DNA of 45,753 nt from Terriglobales bacterium (GTDB taxonomy: Bacteria > Acidobacteriota > Terriglobia > Terriglobales > Acidobacteriaceae), in contig DASRER010000025.1 in assembly GCA_035651995.1 (NCBI GenBank), forward strand, positions 1 through 45,753. Reading direction: 5' to 3'. The notes beneath the pieces are model-generated. The model worked only from the letters and a program-made list of their open reading frames with translations. It was not told where the DNA came from and searched no databases. The position numbers and the translations under genes were made by a program. Positions 25,443 through 33,721 of this stretch are shown here, in pieces. The stretch's first letter is position 1. Each line of letters opens with the position of its first letter.

Positions 25443-26684
25443 CTACACAACCTTTTCCTCCGGCAGCTCCTCCACGAATTCCTTGCCCATGCGGGCGGCG
25501 CTGAAGAGCTTGCCGAGGGCGTGGTGATAGGGGACGCCCGAGAAGGTGTGGTGACTTTTTGTTACAAAATCCGTTCCCGGCGCCCATTCCTTCTTCTGCA
25601 GATCGATATAGCCCTGCTCCTGCTTTTCTGCCATGGCCATGAGCAGCTCGCTCAGGCCGTGACCGGTGGCGTGCTGCGCGCCGAGCGTAATAAAGATGAA
25701 GCCCACGCCCATGGCGCCGAGTTCGGCGAAGGTCATCGGGTCGGGATCGTTGAACCACTTGAAGCTCGACGACCAGTTGAAGGCGAAGCGCGCCCCAGGG
25801 AAGCGCTTGCGGATTTCCGTGGAGAATTTCTCCACCGGGCCGCGGTCGCTGGTGGGGAATTCGCACCACAGCAGGTCGGGAAGCCCTGTGTCGAGATAGC
25901 GCAGGCCGCGGTCGATGGCCAGGTCCATGCCGCGGAGCGACTCGGGCGCGTCCACCGCGCTGAGACCGTCGGTGCGCGCGATGAGGACGAAGTCGCGGTT
26001 GCCCAGGTCGTCGGCCACGGCGCGCGCCATGCGCAGCTTGCCGATCATTTCCTGCGCGCTGACCAGCGCCTTGCCGCCGATGTGTCCGCAGCGCTTGGGC
26101 AACACCTGGTCTTCGATGTGCGCGGCGGCGACCCCGGCGTTGACGTACAGCTCGGTGGTGCGCTGCACGTTGAAGATGTTTCCGTAGCCGCCGTCCATGT
26201 CGACGATGACGGGCGGGATGTGCAGCGTGCGCGGCGCGATGCCCTTGTCGGGCTCGCCCACGGCGCAGGTGAGCTGGAACTTGCGCAGCGCGCTCACGGT
26301 GCGGCGCGCCGCGTCGGCGATTTCCACGCTTGAGTACAGGTCCATGTCGGTGGAGCCGACGTGGCTGATGGCGAACGAGTAGCCGCTGAAGTACACGGCC
26401 TTGAAGCCGTAGTACATCACCAGCTGCGCCGTCATCGGGTCGTAGACGCCGGGCCCGAACAGGTAAGGTTCGGTGGCGAGTAATTGCCGCATGCGCGTGG
26501 ATGGATGCACGAAGCGGCTCGCCGGGACACAGCAGCCCTCGGGCAGCAGCGGCGTGGCCACGAGCTGGTTCAGATCGCTCGCGGGCGCCGGAGTGGTCCC
26601 GGCGACGCGAACGTGGCGCTTGTGGCCGTTGGGGTTGTGCTTGCGGCCGTTGGTCTTCGTGACGAGAGCGAGTTTGCGTTTCAT
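25443..26684 (-). CDS. aceA: Isocitrate lyase
   Basis: AceA splits isocitrate into glyoxylate and succinate, the first step of the glyoxylate shunt, which allows growth on acetate and fatty acids. The 413-residue length is slightly below the classic 430. The catalytic loop is PKRCGHIGGKAL (K-R-C-G-H). Other signatures: IVDMDGGYGNIFNV with the metal-binding Asp, AHIEDQV, LIARTDGLSAVDAPESL and ARFAFNWSSSFKW. The N-terminal 35 residues are Lys/Arg-rich and unlike the usual start. It lies 133 bp downstream of aceB on the same strand, so both may share a transcript, with a palindrome between them. Confidence 0.95.
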   Translation of the reverse strand: MKRKLALVTKTNGRKHNPNGHKRHVRVAGTTPAPASDLNQLVATPLLPEGCCVPASRFVHPSTRMRQLLATEPYLFGPGVYDPMTAQLVMYYGFKAVYFSGYSFAISHVGSTDMDLYSSVEIADAARRTVSALRKFQLTCAVGEPDKGIAPRTLHIPPVIVDMDGGYGNIFNVQRTTELYVNAGVAAAHIEDQVLPKRCGHIGGKALVSAQEMIGKLRMARAVADDLGNRDFVLIARTDGLSAVDAPESLRGMDLAIDRGLRYLDTGLPDLLWCEFPTSDRGPVEKFSTEIRKRFPGARFAFNWSSSFKWFNDPDPMTFAELGAMGVGFIFITLGAQHATGHGLSELLMAMAEKQEQGYIDLQKKEWAPGTDFVTKSHHTFSGVPYHHALGKLFSAARMGKEFVEELPEEKVV

Positions 26685-26713
26685 GAGCGTGCCTCTGTGC
26701 GGCGAAATTCAAA

Positions 26714-26800
26714 TCTCACCGCGGACGAACGCGGATGAACACGGATCAAAGCAGTTCGGGTTTCATGCATCCGTGTCATCCGTGCAAAGCCGTGGTGATC
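26714..26800. repeat. Gap palindrome of CGGATGA-CACGGAT words between aceB and aceA
   Basis: The left arm (TCACCGCGG, then CGGATGAACACGGATCAAAG) is imperfectly complementary to the right arm (GCATCCGTGTCATCCGTG, then CCGTGGTGATC). Each arm is itself made of near-repeated CGGAT words. The same words recur in the gap before selD (28668-28749). Confidence 0.6.
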
Positions 26801-26817
26801 TTCGGTTTTCATGACCT

Positions 26818-28449
26818 CTAGAACGGATCAAACTCCCGGTTGCGGACCATGGCCTCGCCGATCTGGCGCGCTTCCGAGTATGTGGCGCGCGCCGCGTCGG
26901 GCGTTTGCGGCGGTAGCGCCGCAAGAATTTTGTCCAGCTCCTCGTCGAAGAGCCGGGTAATAAGCTGGGGCGTGTGGGCGACCGGCTGGCCCTCGTCGCC
27001 GATAATTGGCGACTGGCTGTAGTGCTGCATGCGCTGCGCGATCATCAGCCGGTAGATGCGATCGGTTGCCAGGTCTTCCATGTAGCCGTCGAGCAGGCTC
27101 GCGCCTTTTCCGTTGAGCACGCCATTGCGATAGCGGATAACGGTGCGCACGGCCGCGCGAGTGCCGGCGAGCGTGCGCTGGCCCACGCCTTCGGGCACCG
27201 GACGCAGATCGGGATAGCGCTCCGCGCCAGGCCGGCGCTTCTTCACCTGGTTAGGCTCGGGAAACTGCGCGATGGCGATGGCGTTCTGATCGGGATGGCC
27301 GGTCCAGGCGCCGTCCATCAGCGAGAGCGCCTCGTTCTTCTTGTCTTTTTCCAGCACCGCGAGCGCGCGGGCGTTGAGTTCGGGATCTTCGCGGCTGGGG
27401 TAGAGCGCGGTCATGCCGCCGATGGCGAGGATGCCGCGCTTGTGGCAGATCTCCGGCAGCAGGTCGCGCAGGTTCTGGAAGAACGGCACGTCGTGCGGAA
27501 TCGTGTTGCGGTCGGGCAGCACCCAGTTCGGGTCTTCCAGGTTGAAGTGGATGAGCGACGCCATGTAGTCCCAGCGGCCCAGGTTCAGCGCCAGGATGTG
27601 GTCGCGCAGGTTATAGACAAACTCCTCCATCTGGAACGCCAGCGGATGCGACTCCACCAGCGCCATGCACTTGATGGCCGTGGGCGGCCAGCCGCGGGCC
27701 TCGGCGAGGGCGCGGAACAGGTCGCGCCACCACAGCGCTTCTTCGGCCGACTCCGATTTCGGGATGTAGAAAGTCAGCGGGTGCTTGAGCGCGAGCGGAT
27801 CGGCCTGGAACACAACGCTGGCCACGTCGTAGAGCGAAGCTGAGATGACCGAGTCGTCGCCAGCGCCTGCGGCGGCGTCCGGAAAAGCGATCCCACCCTG
27901 GCTGATGTGCAGCCCGCGCGGCCTGATAAGAATGACCGTGTTGCTCGGCTTAATGCCGACCTGCGCGTTGCGCTTCTTGTCGAAGTAGCTGAGCTCGCCG
28001 CGCAGCGACTTCATGATGTTTTCCACGCCGCGCAGTTGGTGGGTGAAGTCGTTAACGGTGGAGTCTTCTAGGTCAAGCATGACGCCGGGCGCGCCGGAGT
28101 TGAGCATCTTGACGCAGAGCTCGGCGTCGTCGGCGGGGCCGGTCATCTGGTTGCGCTGGTCGGCCACCCAGGCGGGCAATTCGATCTTCCACTCGCCGAT
28201 GGTTGCCTCCGAAGGCGGCAGGTGCTCGGGCAGGCGTCCGCGATGCGCGTCGGCGAGCGCGCGTTTGCGCGCGGCGAGCAGTTCGCGCTGGCGGCGCGTG
28301 AACTGGCGATGCAGGGGCTCAAGAAATTCCGGGAAGCCGCGAGGCAGCAGTTTTGCAACATCGACGCCCTGCGGCGGACGGTTCAGATGGAAGCCGGCGG
28401 AGCCGCGGCGCGTTGGAGCCACGAATTGGTTGGTCGAGCTGACCGCCAT
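26818..28449 (-). CDS. aceB: Malate synthase
   Basis: AceB condenses glyoxylate with acetyl-CoA to malate, the second step of the glyoxylate shunt. The 543-residue length is that of isoform A. Seen: DAELCVKMLNSGAPGVMLDLEDSTVND (the MLDLED motif binds the substrate region), VILIRPRGLHISQGG, TFYIPKSESAEEALWWRD, and HDVPFFQNLRDLLPEICHKRGILAIGGMTA. The signature GRWDYMASLIH corresponds to the catalytic Arg segment. The start at 28449 has GGGAGA 7-8 bp upstream. It is the first gene of the aceBA pair. Confidence 0.95.
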   Translation of the reverse strand: MAVSSTNQFVAPTRRGSAGFHLNRPPQGVDVAKLLPRGFPEFLEPLHRQFTRRQRELLAARKRALADAHRGRLPEHLPPSEATIGEWKIELPAWVADQRNQMTGPADDAELCVKMLNSGAPGVMLDLEDSTVNDFTHQLRGVENIMKSLRGELSYFDKKRNAQVGIKPSNTVILIRPRGLHISQGGIAFPDAAAGAGDDSVISASLYDVASVVFQADPLALKHPLTFYIPKSESAEEALWWRDLFRALAEARGWPPTAIKCMALVESHPLAFQMEEFVYNLRDHILALNLGRWDYMASLIHFNLEDPNWVLPDRNTIPHDVPFFQNLRDLLPEICHKRGILAIGGMTALYPSREDPELNARALAVLEKDKKNEALSLMDGAWTGHPDQNAIAIAQFPEPNQVKKRRPGAERYPDLRPVPEGVGQRTLAGTRAAVRTVIRYRNGVLNGKGASLLDGYMEDLATDRIYRLMIAQRMQHYSQSPIIGDEGQPVAHTPQLITRLFDEELDKILAALPPQTPDAARATYSEARQIGEAMVRNREFDPF

Positions 28450-28761
28450 GCTTTCATCTCCCGCTGGCAGCGGCGCGAGGTTCGCGCACGGCCGTCCGGC
28501 GAGCAGTTAGAAGCTTGCTGCAGAGGGGCGGTTTGCCGGTAGCACATTGTGAGACACGCAAATGTCTGGAGTAACAGGGTTTGGTGACTTTGGTGATGAA
28601 TCAAGGCCTTTCACCACAGGGGGCACAGAGGAACGCGGAGGAAAAACATCAAGGAAAGCAACTTCATTTGCCACGGATTTGCACGATTCTCACGGATCAA
28701 AAAGAACTGATCCGGTTTGTCCGTGGCGATCCGTGTGAATCCGTGGCAAGCGATGAGGGTC
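28450..28761. other. 312-bp gap upstream of aceB and downstream of selD
   Basis: No gene or RNA is recognised. It contains the aceB leader (to about 28560), half of a CACCACAGGGGGCACAGAGG-type word repeat at 28612-28640 without its second arm, and the strong palindrome at 28668-28749. The aceB promoter should lie within it. Confidence 0.5.
28668..28749. repeat. Gap palindrome after selD
   Basis: TTGCCACGGATT at 28668-28679 is perfectly complementary to AATCCGTGGCAA at 28738-28749. Inside, CACGGATCA/TGATCCG and other CGGAT words pair imperfectly. It ends 12 bp from the selD stop codon and may serve as its 3' end. Confidence 0.7.
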
Positions 28762-29811
28762 CTACTCCACGCGGATCAGGGGCTTGGTGGGCGGAAGGAC
28801 TTCGCCGATGGCGGCGGCGGGGACGCCGGAGTCCTTGAGCGCCCGGGCGAGCGCGTCGGCGTCGGCGGCGGCGACCGAGATGAGCAGGCCGCCGGCGGTC
28901 TGGGGATCGAAGAGCATGGTGCGAAGGTCTTCGGGCACCTCGGGCGCGTATTCCACCACGCACTCGGCGAATTCCCGGTTGGCCCTAAGGCCGCCGGGGA
29001 TGTGTCCGGCGCGAACGCACTCCAGTGCGCCGGGCAGGAGCGGGATGCGTGGCGCATCAAGGCGCAGGCTGACGCTGCTGGCGCGCGCCAGCTCGCGCGC
29101 GTGTCCGACGAGGCCGAAGCCGGTAATGTCGGTCATGGTGTGCACGGTGAACTCCGGTCGCGTCACGACCTCCGCCGCTGTCTTGTTCAGCGTGGTCATG
29201 GAGCGGACAGCGCCTTCCACCCATGCGGTCTCGGCTTCCTGTTTTTTGAGCGCGGTCGAGATCACGCCCGTCCCGAGCGACTTGGTGAGCAGCAGGCGGT
29301 CGCCGGCGCGCGCGCCGTTGTTGGCGAAGACGCGCGCCGGGTGGATGGAGCCCGTAACGGCGTAGCCGAACTTGATCTCGTCGTCGCGAATGCTGTGCCC
29401 GCCGATGACGGCGCATCCGGCTTCCATCATCTTCGCCAGGCCGCCGGCGAGGATGCGCTCCAGCACGTCAAGGTCGCCCTTCTCGGGGAAGCAGACCATG
29501 GCGAGCGCTGAGAGCGGGCGCCCGCCCATGGCGTAGACGTCGCTCAGCGAGTTGGTCGCGGCGACCTGGCCGAAGGTATACGGGTCGTCGACGATCGGCG
29601 TGAAGAAGTCGACGGTCTGGACGAGCGCCAGGTCGGCCGAAAGTTTGTACACCCCGGCGTCGTCGGCATGATCGAAGCCGACCAGGACGTTCGGGTCGTG
29701 CTGCCGGGCCAATTTCCCAAGCACCAAGTCCAGCGCCGCCGGACTCAGCTTGGACGCTCAACCGGCGGCTTTCGACGCTTCGGTGAGGCGGACGGGCTTA
29801 GGGGACGACAT
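28762..29811 (-). CDS. selD: Selenide, water dikinase; selenocysteine-containing
   Basis: SelD makes selenophosphate from selenide and ATP, the selenium donor for selenocysteine tRNA. From the ATG at 29811 the frame reads MSSPKPVRLTEASKAAG, then TGA at 29758-29760, then ASKLSPAALDLVLGKLAR and on without a break for 349 residues in total. The TGA lies exactly where SelD proteins have their catalytic Cys or Sec ((C/U)xxK; here U18-A-S-K21). A SECIS-like hairpin follows at once. The body has VGFDHADDAGVYKL, TNSLSDVYAMGGRP and AVIGGHSIRDDEIKFGYAVTG, all SelD signatures. A gene caller that stops at TGA would start at a TTG at 29727 and lose the active site. Confidence 0.92.
29717..29753 (-). promoter_or_regulatory. 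Bacterial-type SECIS hairpin in selD
   Basis: Downstream of the TGA on the minus strand, CCAAGC pairs perfectly with GCTTGG and, inside, AGTCC pairs perfectly with GGACT. The apical loop is 9 nt and starts GG. The loop begins 17 nt after the TGA. Loop size, leading G and distance all meet the accepted bacterial SECIS rules, as I recall them. SelB would bind here to recode the UGA. Confidence 0.82.
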
Positions 29812-29904
29812 GAGGTGATTGTAACGGCATTGAATATCGGGTCATCGGTCCAGTGATCATCGGACCGGGATTCTCAATGGCCCGGTGCCCCGATTGCACA
29901 ATGT

Positions 29905-30432
29905 TCATTTGGTCGTGACGCTCACGATCTTCAGCTCCGGCATGGATTGCGCCCAGTCGGCCGAGACGTGCTCGAACGTGAGGCGAAACTGGCGCGACTG
30001 GCCGGCCGGGAGGGGCGCCGCGCTCAGGTCAACCGCGTCGGAATAGCCGGGACGGGTTTCCAGGACCATCAGCGGCACGGTCTCGCGCTGCACCACTTCA
30101 TTGAGCGAGTTGCGAAAGGTGACCTCGACCACGGCGTGCGCGAGCGTCTTGCCGCCGTTGTTGGTGACCTTGCCTTCGGTGTAGGTGACGGTGGCGCCAA
30201 CGAAGTTCTGCGCCGTGGCCAGCTTCAAGTCCGAAAGCTGAATCGCTGCCGCCTCCGGCGGGACTTGCGTGGCGCCCGCTTGCTGCTGCGCGGCCGGCCG
30301 GCTGAACAGCCAGATCACCGCGACCATGACCAACACAGCTGCAATGCCGATGAAGATCAGAATCCGCCGACGGGCGTCGCCCTGGACAGACGGCGGGATC
30401 GGCGGTATCGGTCCCAGCGGCAGCGTGGACAT
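29905..30432 (-). CDS. Single-pass membrane protein (DUF2393-like)
   Basis: The 175-residue product has a short Pro-rich cytoplasmic start, one transmembrane helix (ILIFIGIAAVLVMVAVIWLF, about residues 24-43), and an outside beta-sandwich domain of about 115 residues. The sequence LKLATAQNFVGATVTYTEGKVTNNGGKTLAHAVVEVTFRNS with VQRETVPLM resembles DUF2393/FxLYD-type folds, which have no assigned enzyme activity. It lies between selD and the DUF488 gene on the same strand; a role in selenium use cannot be argued from sequence. A palindromic gap separates it from the DUF488 gene. Confidence 0.75.
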   Translation of the reverse strand: MSTLPLGPIPPIPPSVQGDARRRILIFIGIAAVLVMVAVIWLFSRPAAQQQAGATQVPPEAAAIQLSDLKLATAQNFVGATVTYTEGKVTNNGGKTLAHAVVEVTFRNSLNEVVQRETVPLMVLETRPGYSDAVDLSAAPLPAGQSRQFRLTFEHVSADWAQSMPELKIVSVTTK

Positions 30433-30462
30433 GGGGGAATTCTAGCTGAGCAACGCAGGTCC

Positions 30463-30510
30463 AAGGTTTCGAAGTTTCGACGATGCGGCCGGCCGCCGGC
30501 TCGAAACCTT
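30463..30510. repeat. Gap palindrome of GGTTTCGAAG words
   Basis: AAGGTTTCG at 30463-30471 pairs perfectly with CGAAACCTT at 30502-30510, and GCGGCCGGCCGC lies in the loop. The GGTTTC words are also used in the palindrome at 42440-42533. Confidence 0.65.
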
Positions 30511-30522
30511 CTTCCCATGTCC

Positions 30523-31053
30523 TCAGAACAAACGATCCCCTGTGTACAGCAGCACGCCATCCTTCATCCGCGCGTCGGCGGTCAGCTTGTGCTCGCGCGG
30601 CGGCTTGGCGTCGTCAATGTGGAGCACTCGGTTGCCGCTCGCAACCACATAGTCGGAGATCAGCATGCGGTGGCAATGAAACCACACGCGCTCCGCGCAC
30701 ATCACGGCCGTGGGTCGTGAAGCGGCGATGCCGAGAAGTTCAGTTGCGGCGCGCTGGAATTCCGGCGTCAGCATGTAGTCGGCGTAGTTGCGGAATTGCG
30801 GGTTGCGCAGCGCGAGGTTGGGCGAGTCCTCGCGCAGCTTCTTGCGGCGCCCGCCCAAAGCCGCCATCCAGCGATATTCGATTCCGGCCTCGGGCAGGGA
30901 AGCTTCCAGCGATTCACGGTTGAAGTGCGGCAGGCGGCGCGACATCGGAAATGCCCGGACATCCACGAGGGTCTGAATGCCGTGCGCCCGCAGCGCTTCC
31001 ATCAATTCGCCGAGCGAGCGCGTGGAGTGGCCGATGGTGTACAGGGTCAGCAA
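30523..31053 (-). CDS. DUF488 family protein
   Basis: The 176-residue cytoplasmic protein shows the DUF488 pattern: MLTLYTIGHSTRSLGELMEALRAHGIQTLVDVRAFPMSRRLPHFN at the N-terminus, YRWMAALGGRR in the middle and VMCAERVWFHCHRMLISDYV, whose Cys-(x)n-CHR cluster is the family's most conserved site. The biochemical role is unknown. The start is TTG at 31053; there is no better in-frame start. A perfect-arm palindrome begins 17 bp upstream, so little room is left for a promoter. Confidence 0.88.
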   Translation of the reverse strand: MLTLYTIGHSTRSLGELMEALRAHGIQTLVDVRAFPMSRRLPHFNRESLEASLPEAGIEYRWMAALGGRRKKLREDSPNLALRNPQFRNYADYMLTPEFQRAATELLGIAASRPTAVMCAERVWFHCHRMLISDYVVASGNRVLHIDDAKPPREHKLTADARMKDGVLLYTGDRLF

Positions 31054-31069
31054 TCAAACCTTAGTATTC

Positions 31070-31168
31070 AGCAATCACCACTCAGCATTCAGCCCTCGAT
31101 CATCCCGGCCAACATGACAACACTTCGCGCGCAGGGGACTGAATGCTGAGTGCCGATGGCTGATTGCT
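31070..31168. repeat. Gap palindrome with nested perfect arms
   Basis: AGCAATCA (31070-31077) pairs with TGATTGCT (31161-31168), and CACTCAGCATTCAG (31079-31092) pairs with CTGAATGCTGAGTG (31139-31152): 22 perfect pairs. The right arm abuts the stop codon of the next gene at 31169. The words 'CAGCAATCA' and 'CAGCATTCAG' are near repeats of each other. Confidence 0.75.
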
Positions 31169-32002
31169 TCATCGCCGTCGTCCCCGATACAAATCCGCGA
31201 TTGCCCAGGTGAATCCGGCGACGTAGACAACGTTCGGCACGTTGCCGATCACCCGGTACTGCACGGCAGCGTCGATCACCAGGCGCGGCTTGGGCGTGTA
31301 GGTCACGGCCCACAGGTTCTGCACCAACGGCCCGGTCGGACCGGCCCGGGTGACGCCCGAGAATTCCATGGCGAGTGCCCACTTGCCCCTGATGGGATGC
31401 GCCAGCGTGAACGCCGGGAGCCATGCCTGGTCGAAGCCGCCGCGCGCGGCGCCGGCCCGGGGGCGGCCAAGCCAGAGCCGGGTGAGATTGGCGTCGAGGT
31501 GGAACTGCGCCGGCAGGTCTTTGCTCACCAGCACGCCGAGGCCGTGGTCGGATTCTCCCGAGCCGAGCAAGGCGCCGGCGGTGGGCAGCGTGGCGGTGTA
31601 TTGCAGCGACACGGTTGGCTGCACCCTTGCCTGATGCAGCAGGCGCCAGCGCAAACCGAGATCGGTGTCGGTCACGCCGCCGGTGCGGAGCGCCGAGTCG
31701 TGCTGCCAGGGCGAGCCCGCCCAGCGCAGCTCCAGGTCGCGCAGCAGGCCGAACTTCAGCAGGCCCACCAGCGCCTGTTCGCGGTGCGTGGCGGCGATGC
31801 CGAACTCCAGTTCGAGCACGCCGCGCTGGGTGGTTTCGGCGATGTCGGTGACCGTCGGCCGGTTGGGCGTGGCGGTGAGTTCGTCAGGATTCGGCTCCGA
31901 CTGTGCGAAGACGGTTGTTGCCGCGCACGCGGCGCAGAGCAACCCCGCGGCCAGCCTTTGCCGCCTGGATGTTCGGCGGGATGACGATGTCAATAGGACC
32001 AA
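31169..32002 (-). CDS. Outer-membrane transporter-like protein (MetA-pathway/phenol type)
   Basis: The product of up to 277 residues has a signal peptide (RLAAGLLCAACAATTVFAQ, cleaved before SEPNPDEL) and a beta-rich body with alternating hydrophobic residues, e.g. GVLELEFGIAATHRE, LGLRWRLLHQ, VSLQYTATLP, FHLDANLTRLWLG and YVAGFTWAIADLYRGRRR. The opening 'TATPNRPTVTDIAETTQRGVLELEFG' is that of transporter/phenol MetA-like outer-membrane proteins. The end is not the usual aromatic residue. The start is uncertain: TTG at 32002 or 31993, both close to a palindromic promoter-like site. No substrate can be assigned. Confidence 0.72.
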   Translation of the reverse strand: MVLLTSSSRRTSRRQRLAAGLLCAACAATTVFAQSEPNPDELTATPNRPTVTDIAETTQRGVLELEFGIAATHREQALVGLLKFGLLRDLELRWAGSPWQHDSALRTGGVTDTDLGLRWRLLHQARVQPTVSLQYTATLPTAGALLGSGESDHGLGVLVSKDLPAQFHLDANLTRLWLGRPRAGAARGGFDQAWLPAFTLAHPIRGKWALAMEFSGVTRAGPTGPLVQNLWAVTYTPKPRLVIDAAVQYRVIGNVPNVVYVAGFTWAIADLYRGRRR

Positions 32003-32010
32003 GCGGATAT

Positions 32011-32026
32011 GTTAACTATAGTAAAC
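32011..32026. promoter_or_regulatory. Operator-like palindrome GTTaACTATAGTaAAC
   Basis: The 16-bp sequence is a dyad with an 8-bp perfect core, ACTATAGT, flanked by GTT/AAC with one mismatch. It lies just before the start of the outer-membrane protein gene and is unlike the GC-rich DNA around it, so it is probably a regulator site (for example BlaI/MarR-like; type not determined). Confidence 0.5.
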
Positions 32027-32074
32027 ACGCTAAGCAATACCTCAGTTTATGTCGTTTCCGGGAGAGAACGCCCG

Positions 32075-33499
32075 CTACGAGCAGGCCGAAGTCAGCGCTC
32101 GGAGCACGGCGGTGTCTTCGTCGGGGAAGACGGTGCGCAGGTCCAGGAGAACGCGTCCTTCTTCGACGCGCGCGATGACGGGGGGCGTTGCCGCGCGCAG
32201 GCGGGCAGCGAGTTCGCCGGCGCTAAGGTTTGCGCAGGTCACGGCGAGCAGACGCGTGGGCAGCGTGGCCGCGGGCGCGGCGCCTCCGCCGGTGATGGAT
32301 TCGCCCTCAATGACCTCGGCGCGCAACTCCTTCGATCCGGCGAGCTGCCGCGCCAGCGCGTTGGCGCGGACTCCGATTCCCGCGGCGCCGAGGCGCAGCA
32401 TGCGCAGCGCCGGAATGGCGTCGTGGTCCTGGCGCAGGTAGGCGAGCAGCGTAATCTGCAGCGCGGCGTAGGTGAGCTTGTCCACGCGCAGCGCGCGGAA
32501 CAGCGGGTTGGCGCGGATGCGCGCGATCGCGTCGGCGCGTCCGCTGATGATGCCCGCCTGCGGGCCGCCGAGCAGCTTGTCGCCGCTGTAGGTGACCACG
32601 TCCACGCCGGCGCGCAGGCTGTCGTCCACGCCCGGCTCGCCCTCGATGCCCACCGAGCGCAGGTCGAACAGCGCCCCCGAGCCCAGGTCCTCCATCACCG
32701 GAACCTTGTGCTTGCGGCCGAGCTTGACCAATTCCGGCAGAGAGGGCTGCTCGGTGAAGCCCACGATCTGAAAATTCGACCGGTGGACGCGCAGCAGCAG
32801 CCGCGTGCGTTCGCCGATGGCGCGTTCGTAGTCGGCCAGGCGCGTACGATTGGTGGCGCCGACTTCGCGCAGGACCGCGCCGGACTTCGCCATGATCTCC
32901 GGAATCCGGAACGATCCGCCAATCTCCACCAGCTCGCCGCGCGAGACGACGACCTCGCCGCCTTCGCCCAGCGTATTGAGCGCCAGCAGCACGGCCGCGG
33001 CGTTGTTGTTGACGACCACCGTGGCCACGTCTTTGCCCACGCCGGTTGCGGCGAACAGGCGCGAAAACAGCGACTGCGCGTGAACGTCGCGCTTGCCACG
33101 CTCGCCGGTCTCGAGGTCGAACTCGAGGTTGGTGAAGCGCGTCGCGGTGGCGGAAATGTGTTCGGCGGCAGCCGAGGCCAGCGGCGCGCGTCCCAGATTG
33201 GTGTGCAGCACGACGCCGGTGGCGTTGATCACGTTGCGCAGCGCGGGCGCAAGCGCGCGGCGCAGTTCGCGCTCCACTGCGCCGGCGAGGGCGTCGGTCG
33301 AGAGCGCCAGCTCCAGGCGCGCGGCGTCGAGCGTCTTCTGCGCGATCTGGCGCCGCAGCGAGGCGAGCACGGTACGGGCCGCCTCGGCCACTGCAGCATG
33401 GCCTTCGCGGTTAGCGAGCGCGGCAATGCGCTCCAGCCGCATGAGCTCATCCACCGCAGGCAGCTTGCGGAACAGGTCCGACTTGGCGGATGCTTTCAC
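32075..33499 (-). CDS. selA: L-seryl-tRNA(Sec) selenium transferase
   Basis: SelA turns seryl-tRNA(Sec) into selenocysteyl-tRNA(Sec) with selenophosphate from SelD. The 474-residue, PLP-dependent, fold-type I protein has the N-terminal tRNA-binding region (LFRKLPAVDELMRLERIAALANREGHAAVAEAAR), then INATGVVLHTNLGRAPLA, VVVNNNAAAVLLALNTL, and the PLP lysine in VVTYSGDKLLGGPQAGII. The C-terminal part has VIARVEEGRVLLDLRTVFPDED. The start is GTG at 33499. Its presence with selD supports recoding of the TGA in selD. SelB and tRNA-Sec genes were not found in the window and would have to lie elsewhere. Confidence 0.95.
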   Translation of the reverse strand: MKASAKSDLFRKLPAVDELMRLERIAALANREGHAAVAEAARTVLASLRRQIAQKTLDAARLELALSTDALAGAVERELRRALAPALRNVINATGVVLHTNLGRAPLASAAAEHISATATRFTNLEFDLETGERGKRDVHAQSLFSRLFAATGVGKDVATVVVNNNAAAVLLALNTLGEGGEVVVSRGELVEIGGSFRIPEIMAKSGAVLREVGATNRTRLADYERAIGERTRLLLRVHRSNFQIVGFTEQPSLPELVKLGRKHKVPVMEDLGSGALFDLRSVGIEGEPGVDDSLRAGVDVVTYSGDKLLGGPQAGIISGRADAIARIRANPLFRALRVDKLTYAALQITLLAYLRQDHDAIPALRMLRLGAAGIGVRANALARQLAGSKELRAEVIEGESITGGGAAPAATLPTRLLAVTCANLSAGELAARLRAATPPVIARVEEGRVLLDLRTVFPDEDTAVLRALTSACS

Positions 33500-33721
33500 C
33501 CGCCGGAATTATAACGATCCGGCGATCCGGTCATCGGCGACCTGGACATCTACGTCGGCCACGCCGACGACAACCGCGAGCTGGACCATTGCGTCGGTCA
33601 GCGTTCAATCAGTGTGCCCTCGCTGCCAGACTGACCGACTGGCCGGCTGACCGACTCCAACCAGGCAACAGCACCGCAATTCACCCGTCATACACTGATG
33701 CCGGCGCGGTGTGCGCCGTGC
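33500..33721. other. Divergent gap selA / glycosyltransferase
   Basis: The 222 bp hold no recognisable gene. GATCCGG and GGTCATCGG words at 33513-33541 are near repeats, and GGTCAG (33595) can pair with CTGACC (33630) in a structure of the gap-palindrome type. The two divergent promoters must lie here but no clear boxes are seen. A short frame at about 33535-33630 has coding-like words but no start. Confidence 0.35.

Noticed and set aside
25275-26333. 352-codon open frame opposite aceA
   Set aside because: Antisense shadow; it also runs through the aceA terminator.
29468-29761. A separate small gene overlapping the 5' end of selD in another frame
   Set aside because: The frame that continues through TGA gives perfect SelD homology, so this frame is only a by-product of the same DNA.
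32009-33514. 501-codon open frame opposite selA
   Set aside because: Antisense shadow of selA with Gln/Arg/His-rich composition.
33500-33721. selB or tRNA-Sec next to selA
   Set aside because: The gap is too short for selB and shows no acceptor stem or T-arm with GGTTCGA-type sequence; nothing of tRNA form was found in the other gaps.
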